Assembly: GCF_041381155.1 (NCBI RefSeq)
Contig: NC_091147.1
Coordinates: 11,967,030-12,031,029 of the forward strand
Direction: 5' to 3'
DNA from: Argopecten irradians
Taxonomy: Eukaryota; Mollusca; Bivalvia; Pectinida; Pectinidae
DNA length: 64,000 bases
Shown: positions 50,688 through 63,652 of the stretch, one piece after another
Numbering within the stretch: position 1 is the first letter of the stretch
Layout of the letters: each line of letters starts with the position of its first letter
The notes under the pieces: generated by a model
The model's input: the letters and a program-made list of their open reading frames with translations, nothing else
The model's database searches: none
Told to the model about the DNA's origin: nothing
Program-made: the position numbers and the translations under genes

Positions 50688-51441
50688 ATGGCCGTTCCAG
50701 TTCCTCGGGATGAATGCAAGAAAACTAATGGCATATTCGTTTCTTTTGAGCGTTTAACGTTTATTACCGTTTTACTCTTGCTCCTTTTTTACCTGTGTGT
50801 GACAGTGGCTCTTCCAACACTAGTACCTAGCATTGTATCATCTTCTTCATTGGATATAATGGAACTTAAGAAGGTAAGTGGCATTATATATTCTCCTCAA
50901 ATACTGACATTTAATTATGAATCGGTATGGTCTATAGTTTTTTGATAATATGCCAACATTCACGGTTACCTTCGACACTATCCCCGAGATTTAAAACCCC
51001 TATAGTAATCCCCGTGTTCGTTTGTATATCTACATGTCCGTCTGTTTGCCCACAATACGAGGGTTCCTCGATCCCAAAAAGACGTAAATAATGTATGATG
51101 CACCGTCGATCAAGTGTCCCGCATACTTTGACGTAATCTCATGATGTCACATTTACCAGAAAGTGGGACTTGTCGACGATATATGGTATTCTACCTCATC
51201 GGTTTATCGAAATCCCGTAATAGTTTCCAAATATTTTCTCCAGGCCATTAGTTTTAAACAGCAAACAGTATTTACCAAAGGAATTTTATTCTTTCAACAA
51301 GAATTCCTAGATGGCCGCAAAACTGTATACATGTACATTAAACCCCTGAAGGAGCCAACGTTTGTAACCTGCACGATGTCAATAAAATGTGATGAGTGTC
51401 CATACACATTTAGTGTTCAAGGATATATTCAAAACGCCTAA
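50688..51441 (+). CDS. Short type II membrane protein, array copy 1 (intact)
   Basis: Two exons, 50688-50873 (62 codons, phase 0, GTAAGT donor) and 51160-51441 (after ACATTTACCAG), give 155 residues. A short N-terminal tail (MAVPVPRDECKK) is followed by a membrane segment at about 24-46. A small ectodomain of about 110 residues has cysteines in FVTCTMSIKCDECPYTF and ends SVQGYIQNA. The layout (tail, single membrane anchor, small extracellular part, phase-0 first intron) resembles the neighbouring TNF ligands, but I cannot see a TNF domain or the IC..CC stalk, so the family is unassigned. It is the only one of four tandem copies without a disabling change, and its 286-bp intron lacks the repeat that fills the others. 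Confidence 0.7.
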
Positions 51442-52743
51442 ATTTCCCTCGACAATAAGAATGGTACAATTCCAAAGACAATTGGTATACTGGTACATTA
51501 GCTTTTAGGGACAATGAATATCTTGATTATAATTTTGAAGAGGTCACAAAATGTACAAAAATATCGACAGTTGCATTTAAATGAGTCAAAATGTAAATGA
51601 AGATCATCACAATTCAGTGAAAATTGAAATACAGAAATTTGTGAGGGCATTTAATTCCATATTTGGAAGAAATCTGAATAAATATTTTTTTTTACTTCAG
51701 CTATGTGTCAGCTTAACGGGTTAATTTCTAACAGATGTTAGTTTTACTAATCTAAATTGAGTTTGTATTAGAGAAAGTATCTGTCAACACAAAGCTCTGC
51801 AAATGACAAAAGTGCATTTAGCGTTGTTATCACCACAATGCAATTTGCACGGCCTTCACATTGTAAGTTACCTGGAAATGAGCCAACCTTCCTTCATACG
51901 GACGTAAACGCGGTCTCTCATACCTTTGTGACGTAAGATACAAAGAAAGAACAAAACAAGACACGCGATTCGTAACAGTACTAGGGACATGATTAAAATA
52001 TTATGATATTATTCAATTCCCAAGATATGTTTTATAGTTATTTAAAGGTCCATAACATATATCGGATGGGGATAAACGGTCTAATACTTTAGTAAAACTG
52101 AATATTTCAATGTGTAAATATATACCAGCCTTTTTTAACCTATCATACACTTGTACTTGTTGTTCACATGGATTGTTAGGATACTACATGTTGCTGTTAT
52201 TCATTTCAACAAGTATATGAAATGTTACTATGTCTTATTTAAATCTTAATAATGACTGCAGCTTACTTGATCGAATTAAGATTTTGGAGAATATTTTAAT
52301 AGAGTAAAATATCAAAAGATAACATATCGTGCAACCGGATACGCCTAGAATTATTATATGTTAGGCTGCAGTGTGTTATAGAGTCAACGATATTTCATTT
52401 TTTGGTGGAAAAGTGTTACAAAACTTATCTAAAGTATCATAATTATTGATATATGTTTAAGGAATGCCACTGAATATAAATCATATAATGTTAGTAGATG
52501 CCTTTCCTGCATTATATCAACCATTTATGCATATCACCAAAGCGACATCAAGTTACAGTACTAAAGATAACAGTGAAGTTCAAGTTTCTAAAATCATATT
52601 TAAGTGAGTTAAACTTCCTCTTTGGGACATATGTGTCCCTGAGTGTATTTATATGATTAAACAATGTTCGCCTAGAATGCGGTGTGTGTCTCATTGAAAT
52701 TTAATCAGATAAATAGATCTATTTATGAATAGGGGCTATTTCG

Positions 52744-52780
52744 TGACCTTGACATTTGACAAGTCAATGGGTATAAAATA
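52744..52780 (+). promoter_or_regulatory. Compact promoter of array copy 2
   Basis: TGACCTTGA at 52744-52752, TTGACAAGTCAA, and TATAAAATA at 52772-52780, 46 bases before ATG 52818. Confidence 0.55.
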
Positions 52781-53072
52781 GTGGGAGATGATACACTGTA
52801 CATCATAAACCGCTAATATGGCCGTTCCAGTTCCTCGGGATGAATGCAAGCAAACTAATGGCATATTCGTTTCTTTTGAGCGTCTAACGTTAATTGCCGT
52901 TTTACTCTTGCTCTTTTTTTCCTTATGTGTGACAGTGGCTATTCATATACTAGTATCAAGTATTGTATCATCTTGTTCATTGGATATAATGGAATTTAAG
53001 AAGGTAAGTGGCATTATATATTCTCCTCAAATACTGACATTTAATTATGAGACGGTACGGTCTATAGTTTTA

Positions 53073-53861
53073 GGTCACCTGAGACGAAGTCTTTTGATGG
53101 AACCAGATACTCTTCATAGATAAAAAGGTCTCAAGGCTCTCTAAAAATGTGAATTATATGACTCTGAGGTCTCAGAGGGGAGGGGGTTAAGTTTACTATA
53201 GTTTATATAAGGAAAACACATTTTTGAGTATTAATTGGTCATTTATAATAGGAAATTATCCAAATGTTGTCAGAATTATCCCTAACAGTTGACCATTGCA
53301 TCCTATTAACACATTTTCCATGACTGATCCCCAGGGGCTTAGGGGCGAGGCCAAAATGGGTCAAATAGGCCATAATGGGTCAATAAGGCCAAACATTCAA
53401 ATACTTCTCTGAAATTCTGGAACTGGTAGAAAAAAATGTTAAAATATGGCCTTGGGATCTCAGATTTTCCTCTGGGGGAGGGGGTAAAATTTACTATAGT
53501 TTATATAGGAAAATCACATTTATGAACATTATTTGCTTATTTTTCATAAGAAATTAGTCAAAATGAGTTAGAATTATTAGCCTGAGATATCATTTTAGTA
53601 ACGTCATATCCATATTGATCCTGGCCGACCCCCAGGGGCCAGAAGGCCGGGACCAGAATCGGTCAAAATGAATAACATTTCAAAAATCTTTCTTCTGAAT
53701 TCACAGATTTGATGGAACCAAATACTCTTCATAGATTAAAAAGTCAAATTTATAAAATCACTGACTGACTTCAAGGGCCTGATAGGTCAATATATAGTGG
53801 TTATATGTCTTTGTTTCATCCTATATATGAACTCAGGTGACCGTTAAGGCCCATGGGCATC
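53073..53861 (+). repeat. 790-bp intronic repeat, copy A1
   Basis: Begins GGTCACCTGAGACGAAG and ends CTCAGGTGACC followed by GTTAAGGCCCATGGGCATC, so it has 11-bp inverted ends plus a short tail. Inside are two diverged copies of a roughly 280-bp unit, both with TTTACTATAGTTTATATA. Copy 1 of the gene has the empty site near 50938-50943. Confidence 0.8.
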
Positions 53862-53897
53862 TTTTAGGATAATATGTCGGTACGGTCTATAGTTTTA

Positions 53898-54686
53898 GGT
53901 CACCTGAGACGAAGTCTTTTGATGGAACCAGATACTCTTCATAGATAAAAAGGTCTCAAGGCTCTCTAAAATGTGAATTATATGACTCTGGGGTCTCAGA
54001 GGGGAGGGGGTTAAGTTTACTATAGTTTATATAAGGAAAACACATTTTTGAGTATTAACTGGTCATTTATAATAGGAAATTATCCAAATGTTGTCAGAAT
54101 TATCCCTAACAGTTGGCCATTGCATCCTATTAACACATTTTCCATGACTGATCACCAGGGGCTTAGGGGCGGGGCCAAAATGGGTCAAATAGGCCATAAT
54201 GGGTCAATAAGGCCAAACATTCAAATACTTCTCTGAAATTCTGGAACTGGTAGAAAAAAATGTTAAAAAATGGCCTTGGGATCTCAGATTTTCCCCTGGG
54301 GGAGGGGGTAAAATTTACTATAGTTTATATAGGAAAAAACACATTTATGAACATTATTTGCTTATTTTTCATAAGAAATTAGTCAAAATGAGTTAGAATT
54401 ATTAGCCTGAGATATCATTTTAGTAACGTCATATCCATATTGATCCTGGCCGACCCCCAGGGGCCAGAAGGCCGGGACCAAAATCGGTCAAAATGGATAA
54501 CATTTCAAAAATCTTTCTTCTGAATTCACAGATTTGATGGAACCAGATACTCTTCATAGATTAAAAAGTCAAATGTATTAAATCACTGACTGACTTCAAG
54601 GGCCTAATGGGTCAATATATAGTGGTTATATGTCTTTGTTTCATCCTATATATGAACTCAGGTGACCATTACGGCCCATGGGCATC
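53898..54686 (+). repeat. 790-bp intronic repeat, copy A2
   Basis: Tandem neighbour of A1, separated by 36 bp that repeat the host flank (GGTACGGTCTATAGTTTTA), so A1 plus flank was duplicated as a block. It differs from A1 at few positions. Confidence 0.8.
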
Positions 54687-56585
54687 TTTTTGGATAATAT
54701 GTCAACATTCACGGTTACCTTCGACACCATCCCCGAGATATAAAACCCCTATAGTAATCCCCGTGTTCGTTTGTATATCTACATGTCCGTCTGTTGGCCC
54801 ATAATACGAAGGTTCCTCGATCCCAAAAAGACGAAAATCATGTATGATGCACCGTCGATCAAGTGTCCCGCATAGTTTGACGTGATTTCATGATGCCAAT
54901 TCACCAGAAAGTGGGACTTGTCGACGTTACATCATACTTTACCACATCGGGTTATCGACATCCCATAATGATTTCCAGATATTTTCTCCAGAACGAATTG
55001 GCCATTGGTTTTAAAAAGCAGATAGTATTTACTAAAAGAGTTTTATTTTTCCACAAGAATTCCTAGATGGCCGCAATACTGTATACATGAAACCCCAGAA
55101 GGGGTCACAATTTGTATCTTGCACGATGTCAATAAAATGCGATGACTGTCCATTCACATTAAGTGTTCAAGGATATATTCAAAACACCAATTTGGCAATT
55201 TGTCTTAAAACTGCACATGGTTATTACAGATAGTATGTACTTTTTTAGAGGTATAATAGGTTTCTAAATTTCCATTAACATTAGAAATGGTACAATTCCA
55301 AAGAAAATTGGTATACTGGTACATTAGCTTGTAGAGACAACAGATATCTTGATTATGATTTTGAAGAGGTCACGAAATGTCAAAATAGCGACGGTTGCAT
55401 CTAAATGAGTCAAAATGTAAAAGAAGATCATCAAATTAAGTGAAAATTGAAATACAGAAATTTGTGAGGGCATTTAATGCCATATTTGGAAGAAATCTGA
55501 ATAAATAAGTCAATGAGTTGGGTTCACCAGTTTTTTACTTCAGCTATGTGTCAGCTTAGCGGATTAATTTCAAACAGATGTTAGTTTTACTAATCTAAAT
55601 TGAATTTGTATTAGAGAAAGTATCTGTCAACACAAAGCTCTGCAAATGACCAAAGTGCATTTAGTGTTGTTATCACCATAATGCAATTTGCACCGACTCT
55701 TGTAACGGCCTTCACATTGTAAGTTACCTGGAAATGAGCCAACCTTCTTTCATACGGACGTAAACGCGGTCTCTCATACCTTTGTGACGTAAGATACAAA
55801 GAAAGAACAAAACAAGACACGCGATTCGTAACAGTACTAGGGACATGATTAAAATATTATGATATTATTCAATTCCCAAGATATATTTTGTAGTTATATA
55901 AAGGTCGATAACAGATATCGGATGGGGATAAACGGTCTAATACTTTAGTAATACTGAATATTTCAATGTGTAAATATATACCAGCCTTTTTTAACCTATC
56001 ATACACTTGTACTTGTTGTTCACATGGATTGTAAGGATACTACATGTTGATTGTTATTCATTCCAACAAGTATATAAAATGTTATTATGTCTTATTTAAA
56101 TCGTAATAATGACTGCAGCTTACTTGATCGAATTAAGATTTTGGAGAATATTTTAATAGAGTAAAATATCAAAAGATAACATATCGTGCAACGGATACGC
56201 CTATAATTATTATATGTTAGGACTGCAGTGTGTTATAGAGTCAACGATATTTCATTTTTGGTGGAAAAGTGCTACAAAACTTATCTCAAGTATCATAAGT
56301 ATTGATATATGTTTAAGGAATGCCACTGAATATAAATCATATGATGTTATTAGATGCGTTTACTGCAGTAGATCAACTTTTCATGTATATCACCAAAGAG
56401 ACAGCAAGTTACTACAGATATCAGTGAAGCTCAAGTTTCTAAAATCATATTTAAGTGAGTTAAACTTCCTCTTTGGGACATATATTTCCCTGAGTGTATT
56501 TATATGATTAAACAATGTTCGCCTAGAATGCGACGTATGTCTCATTGGAATTAAATAGATCTATTTTTGAATAGGGGCAATTTTT

Positions 56586-56622
56586 TGACCTTGACATTTG
56601 ACAAGTCAATGGGTATAAAATA
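56586..56622 (+). promoter_or_regulatory. Compact promoter of array copy 3
   Basis: TGACCTTGA at 56586-56594 and TATAAAATA at 56614-56622, 46 bases before ATG 56660. Confidence 0.5.
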
Positions 56623-56914
56623 GTGGGAGATGATACACTTTACATCATAAACCGCTAATATGGCCGTTCCAGTTCCTCGGGATGAATGCAAGAAAACTAA
56701 TGGCATAATCGTTTCTTTTGAGCGTCTAACGTTAATTGCCGTTTTACTCTTGCTCTTTTTTTCCTTATGTGTGACAGTGGCTATTCATATACTAGTATCA
56801 AGTATTGTATCATCTTGTTGATTGGATATAATGGAATTTAAGAAGGTAAGTGGCATTATATATTCTCCTCAAATACTGACATTTAATTATGAGACGGTAC
56901 GGTCTATAGTTTTA

Positions 56915-57702
56915 GGTCACCTGAGACGAAGTCTTTTGATGGAACCAGATACTCTTCATAGATGAAAAGGTCTCAAGGCTCTCTAAAAATGTGAATTATA
57001 TGACTCTGGGGTCTCAGAGGGGAGGGGGTTAAGTTTACTATAGTTTATATAAGGAAAACACATTTTTGAGTATTAATTGGTCATTTATAACAGGAAATTA
57101 TCCAAATGTTGTCAGAATTATCCCTAACAGTTGGCCATTGCATCCTATTAACACATTTTCCATGACTGACTCCAGGGCTTAGGGGCGGGGCCAAAATGGG
57201 TCAAATAGGCCATAATGGGTCAATAAGGCCAAACATTCAAATACTTCTCTGAAATTCTGGAACTGGTAGAAAAAAATGTTAAAAAAATGGCCTTGGATCT
57301 TAGATTTTCCCCTGGGGGAGGGGGTAAAATTTACTATAGTTTATATAGGAAAATCACATTTATGAACATTATTTGCTTATTTTTTCATAAGAAATTAGTC
57401 AAAATGAGTTAGAATTATTAGCCTGAGATATCATTTTAGTAACGTCATATCCATATTGATCCTGGCCGACCCCCAGGGGCCAGAAGGCCGGGACCAGAAT
57501 CGGTCAAAATGAATAACATTTCAAAAATCTTTCTTCTGAATTCACAGATTTGATGGAACCAGATACTCTTCATAGATTAAAAAGTCAAATGTATTAAATC
57601 ACTGACTGACTTCAAGGGCCTGATAGGTCAATATATAGTGGTTATATGTCTTTGTTTCATCCTATATATGAACTCAGGTGACCGTTAAGGCCCATGGGCA
57701 TC
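56915..57702 (+). repeat. 790-bp intronic repeat, copy A3
   Basis: Same ends and internal units as A1; sits at the same intron position in array copy 3. Confidence 0.8.
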
Positions 57703-57738
57703 TTTTAGGATAATATGTCGGTACGGTCTATAGTTTTA

Positions 57739-58583
57739 GGTCACCTGAGACGAAGTCTTTTTTGATGGAACCAGATACTCTTCATAGATAAAAAGGTCTC
57801 AAGGGCTCTCTAAAATGTGAATTATATGAGTCTGGGGTCTCAGAGGGGAGGGGGTTAAGTTTACTATAGTTTATATAATGAAAACACATTTTTGAGTATT
57901 AATTGATCATTTAATAAATAGGAAATTATCCAAATGTTGTCAGAATTATCCTTACAGTTGGCCATAGAAATCCTATTCACACATTTTCTCCAAGACTGCT
58001 CACCAGGGGCTTAGGGGCTGGGGCCAAAATGGGTCAAATAGGCAAGAATGGGTAAATAAGAGCACAAACATTCCAAAAAACTTCCTCCTCTGAATTCTGA
58101 ACCTGGTAGAAAAAAATGTTAAAAAATAATGGCCTTGGGATATCAAGCCTTTTCCCCTGGGGGAGGGGAGTAAAATTTCTACTTATCCAGTTCATAATAG
58201 GAAAAACAACACATTCTATGAACATTAATTACTTATTATATTTCATAAGAAATAATTCCAAAATGCGTTAGACTCTATCGAGCCTAGACGAAACTCGCTA
58301 TCAATTTATTAGCTAACGGGTCTTCATCCCTTATTGATCCTAGAGCCGACCCCATGGGGCCCAGAAGGCCGGGACCAAAATCGGTCAAAATGGATAACAT
58401 TTCAAAAATCTTTCTTCTGAATTTCACAGATTTGATGGAACCAGATACTCTTCATAGATTAAAAAGTCAAATGTATTAAATCACTGACTGACTTCAAGGC
58501 CTAATGGGTCAATATATAGTGGTTATATGTCTTTGTTTCATCCTATATATGAACTCAGGTGACCATTACGGCCCATGGGCATC
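57739..58583 (+). repeat. 790-bp intronic repeat, copy A4 (diverged)
   Basis: Tandem neighbour of A3. Its middle (about 57900-58380) has many small insertions and changes absent from the other four copies, while both ends match. This could be an older copy or low-quality assembly. Confidence 0.75.
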
Positions 58584-60491
58584 TTTTTGGATAATATGTC
58601 AACATTCACGGTTACCTTCGACACCATCCCCGAGATATAAAAACCCCTATAGTAATCCCCGTGTTCGTTTGTATATCTACATGTCCGTCTGTTGGCCCAT
58701 AATACGAAGGGTTCCTCGATCCCAAAAAGACGAAAATCATGTATGATGCACCGTCGATCAAGTGTCCCGCATAGTTTGACGTGATTTCATGATGCCAATT
58801 CACCAGAAAGTGGGACTTGTCGACGTTACATCATACTTTACCACATCGGGTTATCGACATCCCATAATGATTTCCAGATATTTTCTCCAGAACGAATTGG
58901 CCATTGGTTTTAAAAAGCAGATAGTATTTACTAAAAGAGTTTTTATTTTTCCACAAGAATTCCTAGATGGCCGCAATACTGTATACATGAAACCCCAGAA
59001 GGGGTCAACATTTGTATCTTGCACGATGTCAATAAAATGCGATGACTGTCCATTCACATTAAGTGTTCAAGGATATATTCAAAACACCAATTTGGCAATT
59101 TGTCTTAAAACTGCACATGGTTATTACAGATAGTATGTACTTTTTTAGAGGTATAATAGGTTTCTAAATTTCCATTAACATTAGAAATGGTACAATTCCA
59201 AAGAAAATTGGTATACTGGTACATTAGCTTGTAGAGACAACAGATATCTTGATTATGATTTTGAAGAGGTCACGAAATGTCAAAATAGCGACGGTTGCAT
59301 CTAAATGAGTCAAAATGTAAAAGAAGATCATCAAATTAAGTGAAAATTGAAATACAGAAATTTGTGAGGGCATTTAATGCCATATTTGGAAGAAATCTGA
59401 ATAAATAAGTCAATGAGTTGGGTTCACCAGTTTTTTTACTTCAGCTATGTGTCAGCTTAGCGGATTAATTTCAAACAGATGTTAGTTTTACTAATCTAAA
59501 TTGAATTTGTATTAGAGAAAGTATCTGTCAACACAAAGCTCTGCAAATGACCAAAGTGCATTTAGTGTTGTTATCACCATAATGCAATTTGCACCGACTC
59601 TTGTAACGGCCTTCACATTGTAAGTTACCTGGAAATGAGCCAACCTTCTTTCATACGGACGTAAACGCGGTCTCTCATACCTTTGTGACGTAAGATACAA
59701 ACAAAGAACAAAACAAGACACGGGATTCGTAATAGTACGAGGGACATGTTTGAAAATGTGTATAATGTTATTCAATGCCCAAGATATATTTTGAAGTTAT
59801 ATATAAAGGTCGATAACAGATATCGGATGGGGATAAACGGTATAATACTTTAGTAATACTGAATATTTCAATGTGTAAATATATACCAGCCTTTTTTAAC
59901 CTATCATACACTTGTACTTGTTGTTCACATGGATTGTAAGGATACTACATGTTGATTGTTATTCATTCCAACAAGTATATAAAATGTTATTATGTCTTAT
60001 TTAAATCGTAATAATGACTGCAGCTTACTTGATCGAATTAAGATTTTGGAGAATATTTTAATAGAGTAAAATATCAAAAGATAACATATCGTGCAACCGG
60101 ATACGCCTATAATTATTATATGTTAGGACTGCAGTGTGTTATAGAGTCAACGATATTTCATTTTTGGTGGAAAAGTGCTACAAAACTTATCTCAAGTATC
60201 ATAAGTATTGATATATGTTTAAGGAATGCCACTGAATATAAATCATATGATGTTAGTAGATGCGTTTACTGCAGTAGATCAACTTTTCATGTATATCACC
60301 AAAGAGACAGCAAGTTACTACAGATATCAGTGAAGCTCAAGTTTCTAAAATCATATTTAAGTGAGTTAAACTTCCTCTTTGGGACATATATTTCCCTGAG
60401 TGTATTTATATGATTAAACAATGTTCGCCTAGAATGCGGCGTATGTCTCATTGGAATTAAATAGATCTATTTTTGAATAGGGGCAATTTTT

Positions 60492-60528
60492 TGACCTTGA
60501 CATTTGACAAGTCAATGGGTATAAAATA
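60492..60528 (+). promoter_or_regulatory. Compact promoter of array copy 4
   Basis: TGACCTTGA at 60492-60500 and TATAAAATA at 60520-60528, 46 bases before ATG 60566. Confidence 0.5.
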
Positions 60529-60565
60529 GTGGGAGATGATACACTGTACATCATAAACCGCTAAT

Positions 60566-62157
60566 ATGGCCGTTCCAGTTCCTCGGGATGAATGCAAGCA
60601 AACTAATGGCATAATCGTTTCTTTTGAGCGTCTAACGTTAATTGCCGTTTTACTCTTGCTCTTTTTTTCCTTATGTGTGACAGTGGCTATTCATATACTA
60701 GTATCAAGTATTGTATCATCTTGTTGATTGGATATAATGGAATTTAAGAAGGTAAGTGGCATTATATATTCTCCTCAAATACTGACATTTAATTATGAGA
60801 CGGTACGGTCTATAGTTTTAGGTCACCTGAGACGAAGTCTTTTGATGGAACCAGATACTCTTCATAGATGAAAAGGTCTCAAGGCTCTCTAAAAATGTGA
60901 ATTATATGACTCTGGGGTCTCAGAGGGGAGGGGGTTAAGTTTACTATAGTTTATATAAGGAAAACACATTTTTGAGTATTAATTGGTCATTTATAATAGG
61001 AAATTATCCAAATGTTGTCAGAATTATCCCTAACAGTTGGCCATTGCATCCTATTAACACATTTTCCATGACTGACTCCAGGGGCTTAGGGGCGGGGCCA
61101 AAATGGGTCAAATAGGCCATAATGGGTCAATAAGGCCAAACATTCAAATACTTCTCTGAAATTCTGGAACTGGTAGAAAAAAATGTTAAAAAATGGCCTT
61201 GGGATCTTAGATTTTCCCCTGGGGGAGGGGGTAAAATTTACTATAGTTTATATAGGAAAATCACATTTTATGAACATTATTTGCTTATTTTTCATAAGAA
61301 ATTAGTCAAAATGAGTTAGAATTATTAGCCTGAGATATCATTTTAGTAACGTCATATCCATATTGATCCTGGCCGACCCCCAGGGGCCAGAAGGCCGGGA
61401 CCAGAATCGGTCAAAATGGATAACATTTCAAAAATCTTTCTTCTGAATTCACAGATTTGATGGAACCAGATACTCTTCATAGATTAAAAAGTCAAATGTA
61501 TTAAATCACTGACTGACTTCAAGGGCCTGATAGGTCAATATATAGTGGTTATATGTCTTTGTTTCATCCTATATATGAACTCAGGTGACCGTTAAGGCCC
61601 ATGGGCATCTTTTAGGATAATATGTCAACATTCATATTTGCCTTCGACACCATCCCCGAGATTTAAAACCCCTATAGTAATCCCATGTTCATTTGTATAT
61701 CTACATGTCCGTCTGTTGGCCCATAATACGAGGGTTCCTCGATCCCAAAAAGACGAAAATCATGTATGATGCACCGTCGATCAAGTGTCCCGCATACTTT
61801 GACGTGATTTCATGATGCCACATTCACCAGAAAGTGGACTTGTCGACGTTACATCATACTTTACCACATCGGGTTATCGACATCCCATAATGATTTCCAG
61901 ATATTTTTCTCCAGAACGAATTGGCCATTGGTTTTAAAAAGCAGATAGTATTTACTAAAAGAGTTTTATTTTTCCACAAGAATTCCTAGATGGCCGCAAT
62001 ACTGTATACATGAAACCCCTGAAGGGGTCAACATTTGTATCTTGCACGATGTCAATAAAATGCGATGAGTGTCCCATTCACATTAAGTGTTCAAGGATAT
62101 ATTCAAAACACCAATTTGGCAATTTGTCTTAAAACTGCACATGGTTATTGCAGATAG
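60566..62157 (+). pseudogene. Short type II membrane protein, array copy 4 (both exons broken)
   Basis: Exon 1 (60566-60751) has the same codon-54 TGA as copy 3, so the two share a broken ancestor. Exon 2 (61831-62157) lacks a G in GTGGGAC near its start and has extra bases in the CCAGATATTTTTCTCC and GTGTCCCATTC stretches, so several frameshifts are present. The intron contains one repeat (60821-61609). This copy is not expected to make the protein. Confidence 0.75.
60821..61609 (+). repeat. 790-bp intronic repeat, copy A5
   Basis: Single copy at the same intron position in array copy 4, with the GGTCACCTGAG/CTCAGGTGACC ends. Confidence 0.8.
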
Positions 62158-63652
62158 TATGGACTTTTTTAGAGGTATAAAAGGTTTCTAAATTTCCATT
62201 AACATTAAAAATGGTACAATTCCAAAGAAAATTGGTATACTGGTACATTAGCTTGTAGAGACAACAAATATCTTGATTATGATTTTGAAGAGGTCACAAA
62301 ATGTCAAAATAGCGACGGTTGCATCTAAATGAGTCAAAATGTAAAAGAAGATCATCAAATTAAGTGAAAATTGAAATACAGAAATTTGTGAGGGCATTTA
62401 ATTCCATATTTGGATGAAATCTGAATAAATAAGTCAATGAGTTGGGTTCACCAGTTTTTTACTTCAGCTATGTGTCAGCTTAGCGGAATAATTTCTAACA
62501 GATGTTAGTTATACTAATCTAAATTGAATTTGTATTAGAGAAAGTATCTGTCAACACAAAGCTCTGCAAATGACAAAAGTGCATTTAGTGTTGTTATCAC
62601 CATAATGCAATTTGCACCGACTCTTGTAACGGCCTTCACATTGTAAGTTACCTGGAAATGAGCCAACCTTCTTTCATACGGACGTAAACGCGGTCTCTCA
62701 TACCTTTGTGACGTAAGATACAAACAAATAACAAAACAAGACACGCGATTCGTAATAGCACGAGGGACATGTTTGAAAATGTGTATAATGTTATTCAATG
62801 CCCAAGATATATTTTGAAGTTATATAAAGGTCGATAACAGGTATCGGATGGGGATAAACGGTCTAATACTTTAGTAAAACTGAATATTTCAATGTGTAAA
62901 TATATACCAGCCTTGTTTAACCTATCATACAATTGTACTTGGATTGTTAGGATACTACATGTTGATTGTTATTCATTCCAACAAGAATATAAAATGTTAT
63001 TATGTCTTATTTAAATCGTAATAATGACTGCAGCTTACTTGATCGAATTAAGATTTTGGAGAATATTTTGATAGAGTAAAATATCAAAAGATAACATATC
63101 GTGCAACCGGATACGCCTAGAATTATTATATGTTAGGACTGCAGTGTGTTATAGAGTCCACGACATTTCATTTTTGGTGGAAAAGTGTTACAAAACTTAT
63201 CTACAGTATCATGGCTATTAATATATGTTTAAGGAATGCCACTGAATATAAATCATATAATGTTAGTAGATGTCTTTACTGCATTATATTAACAGCATAT
63301 CACCAAAGCGACATCAAGTTACTACAGATATCAGTGAAGCTCAAGATTTTAAAATAATATTTAAGTGAGTTAAACTTCCTCTTTGGGACGTATATTTGCC
63401 TGTATTTATATGATTAAGCAATGTTCGCCGACAGTGCGGTATATCATTCATTGGAAATTTTCAGTGGTCTATAAATAGATGATTGTGTCAGTTGAAAATC
63501 CGGGTGGACCTGTACAGGTATCGGGTAGTACGACTAACACACTGCCTGCTGGTCTTTACTAAAATGTTATCTTCATTGATATAGGAGTATTAGTTCAGTA
63601 CAGGATGTAAAGCACAGATTGTTATGTTGTAATACGACTGTTTCCCATCAAC

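Larger units (their letters stand above)
52818..55233 (+). pseudogene. Short type II membrane protein, array copy 2 (exon 2 frameshifted)
   Basis: Exon 1 (52818-53003) is open and encodes MAVPVPRDECKQTNGIF, the membrane segment and LDIMEFKK before GTAAGT. Exon 2 (54908-55233) is one base shorter than copies 1 and 3 in the T-rich stretch before CACAAGAATTC, so the frame reaches a stop at the AATTCCTAG soon after. The intron carries two 790-bp repeats in tandem (53073-53861, 53898-54686). A truncated product of the first exon and part of the second is possible. Homopolymer length error is an alternative explanation. Confidence 0.65.
56660..59133 (+). pseudogene. Short type II membrane protein, array copy 3 (stop in exon 1)
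   Basis: Exon 1 (56660-56845) matches copy 2, but a TCA-to-TGA change at codon 54 ends the frame just after the membrane segment. Exon 2 (58807-59133) is open. Compared with copy 1 it has NELAIGFKK and an extended C terminus ending CLKTAHGYYR. The intron holds two repeats (56915-57702 and 57739-58583). The combination (broken exon 1, intact exon 2) is the reverse of copy 2. Confidence 0.7.
50597..63420 (+). repeat. Tandem array of four gene units
   Basis: Units begin near 50597, 52727, 56569 and 60475 at GAATAGGG(A/G)C, each with promoter, exon 1, intron, exon 2 and about 1.3 kb of shared 3' flank. Unit 1 is 2.1 kb because it lacks the intronic repeats; units 2 and 3 are about 3.9 kb, and unit 4 about 3 kb. 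Units 3 and 4 share a stop codon, so one derives from the other or from a common broken unit. Confidence 0.85.

Noticed and set aside
55611-55820. Minus-strand 69-87 codon frame, recurring at 59512-59775 and 62535-62798
   Set aside because: Conservation follows from tandem duplication of the unit. No splice, start or domain evidence was found, and the equivalent frame in unit 1 is not kept.
56214-56507. Plus-strand 97-codon frame, recurring at 60120 and 63130
   Set aside because: Same reason: it is in the shared 3' flank of the array units, is shortened in the last unit and shows no recognisable protein feature.
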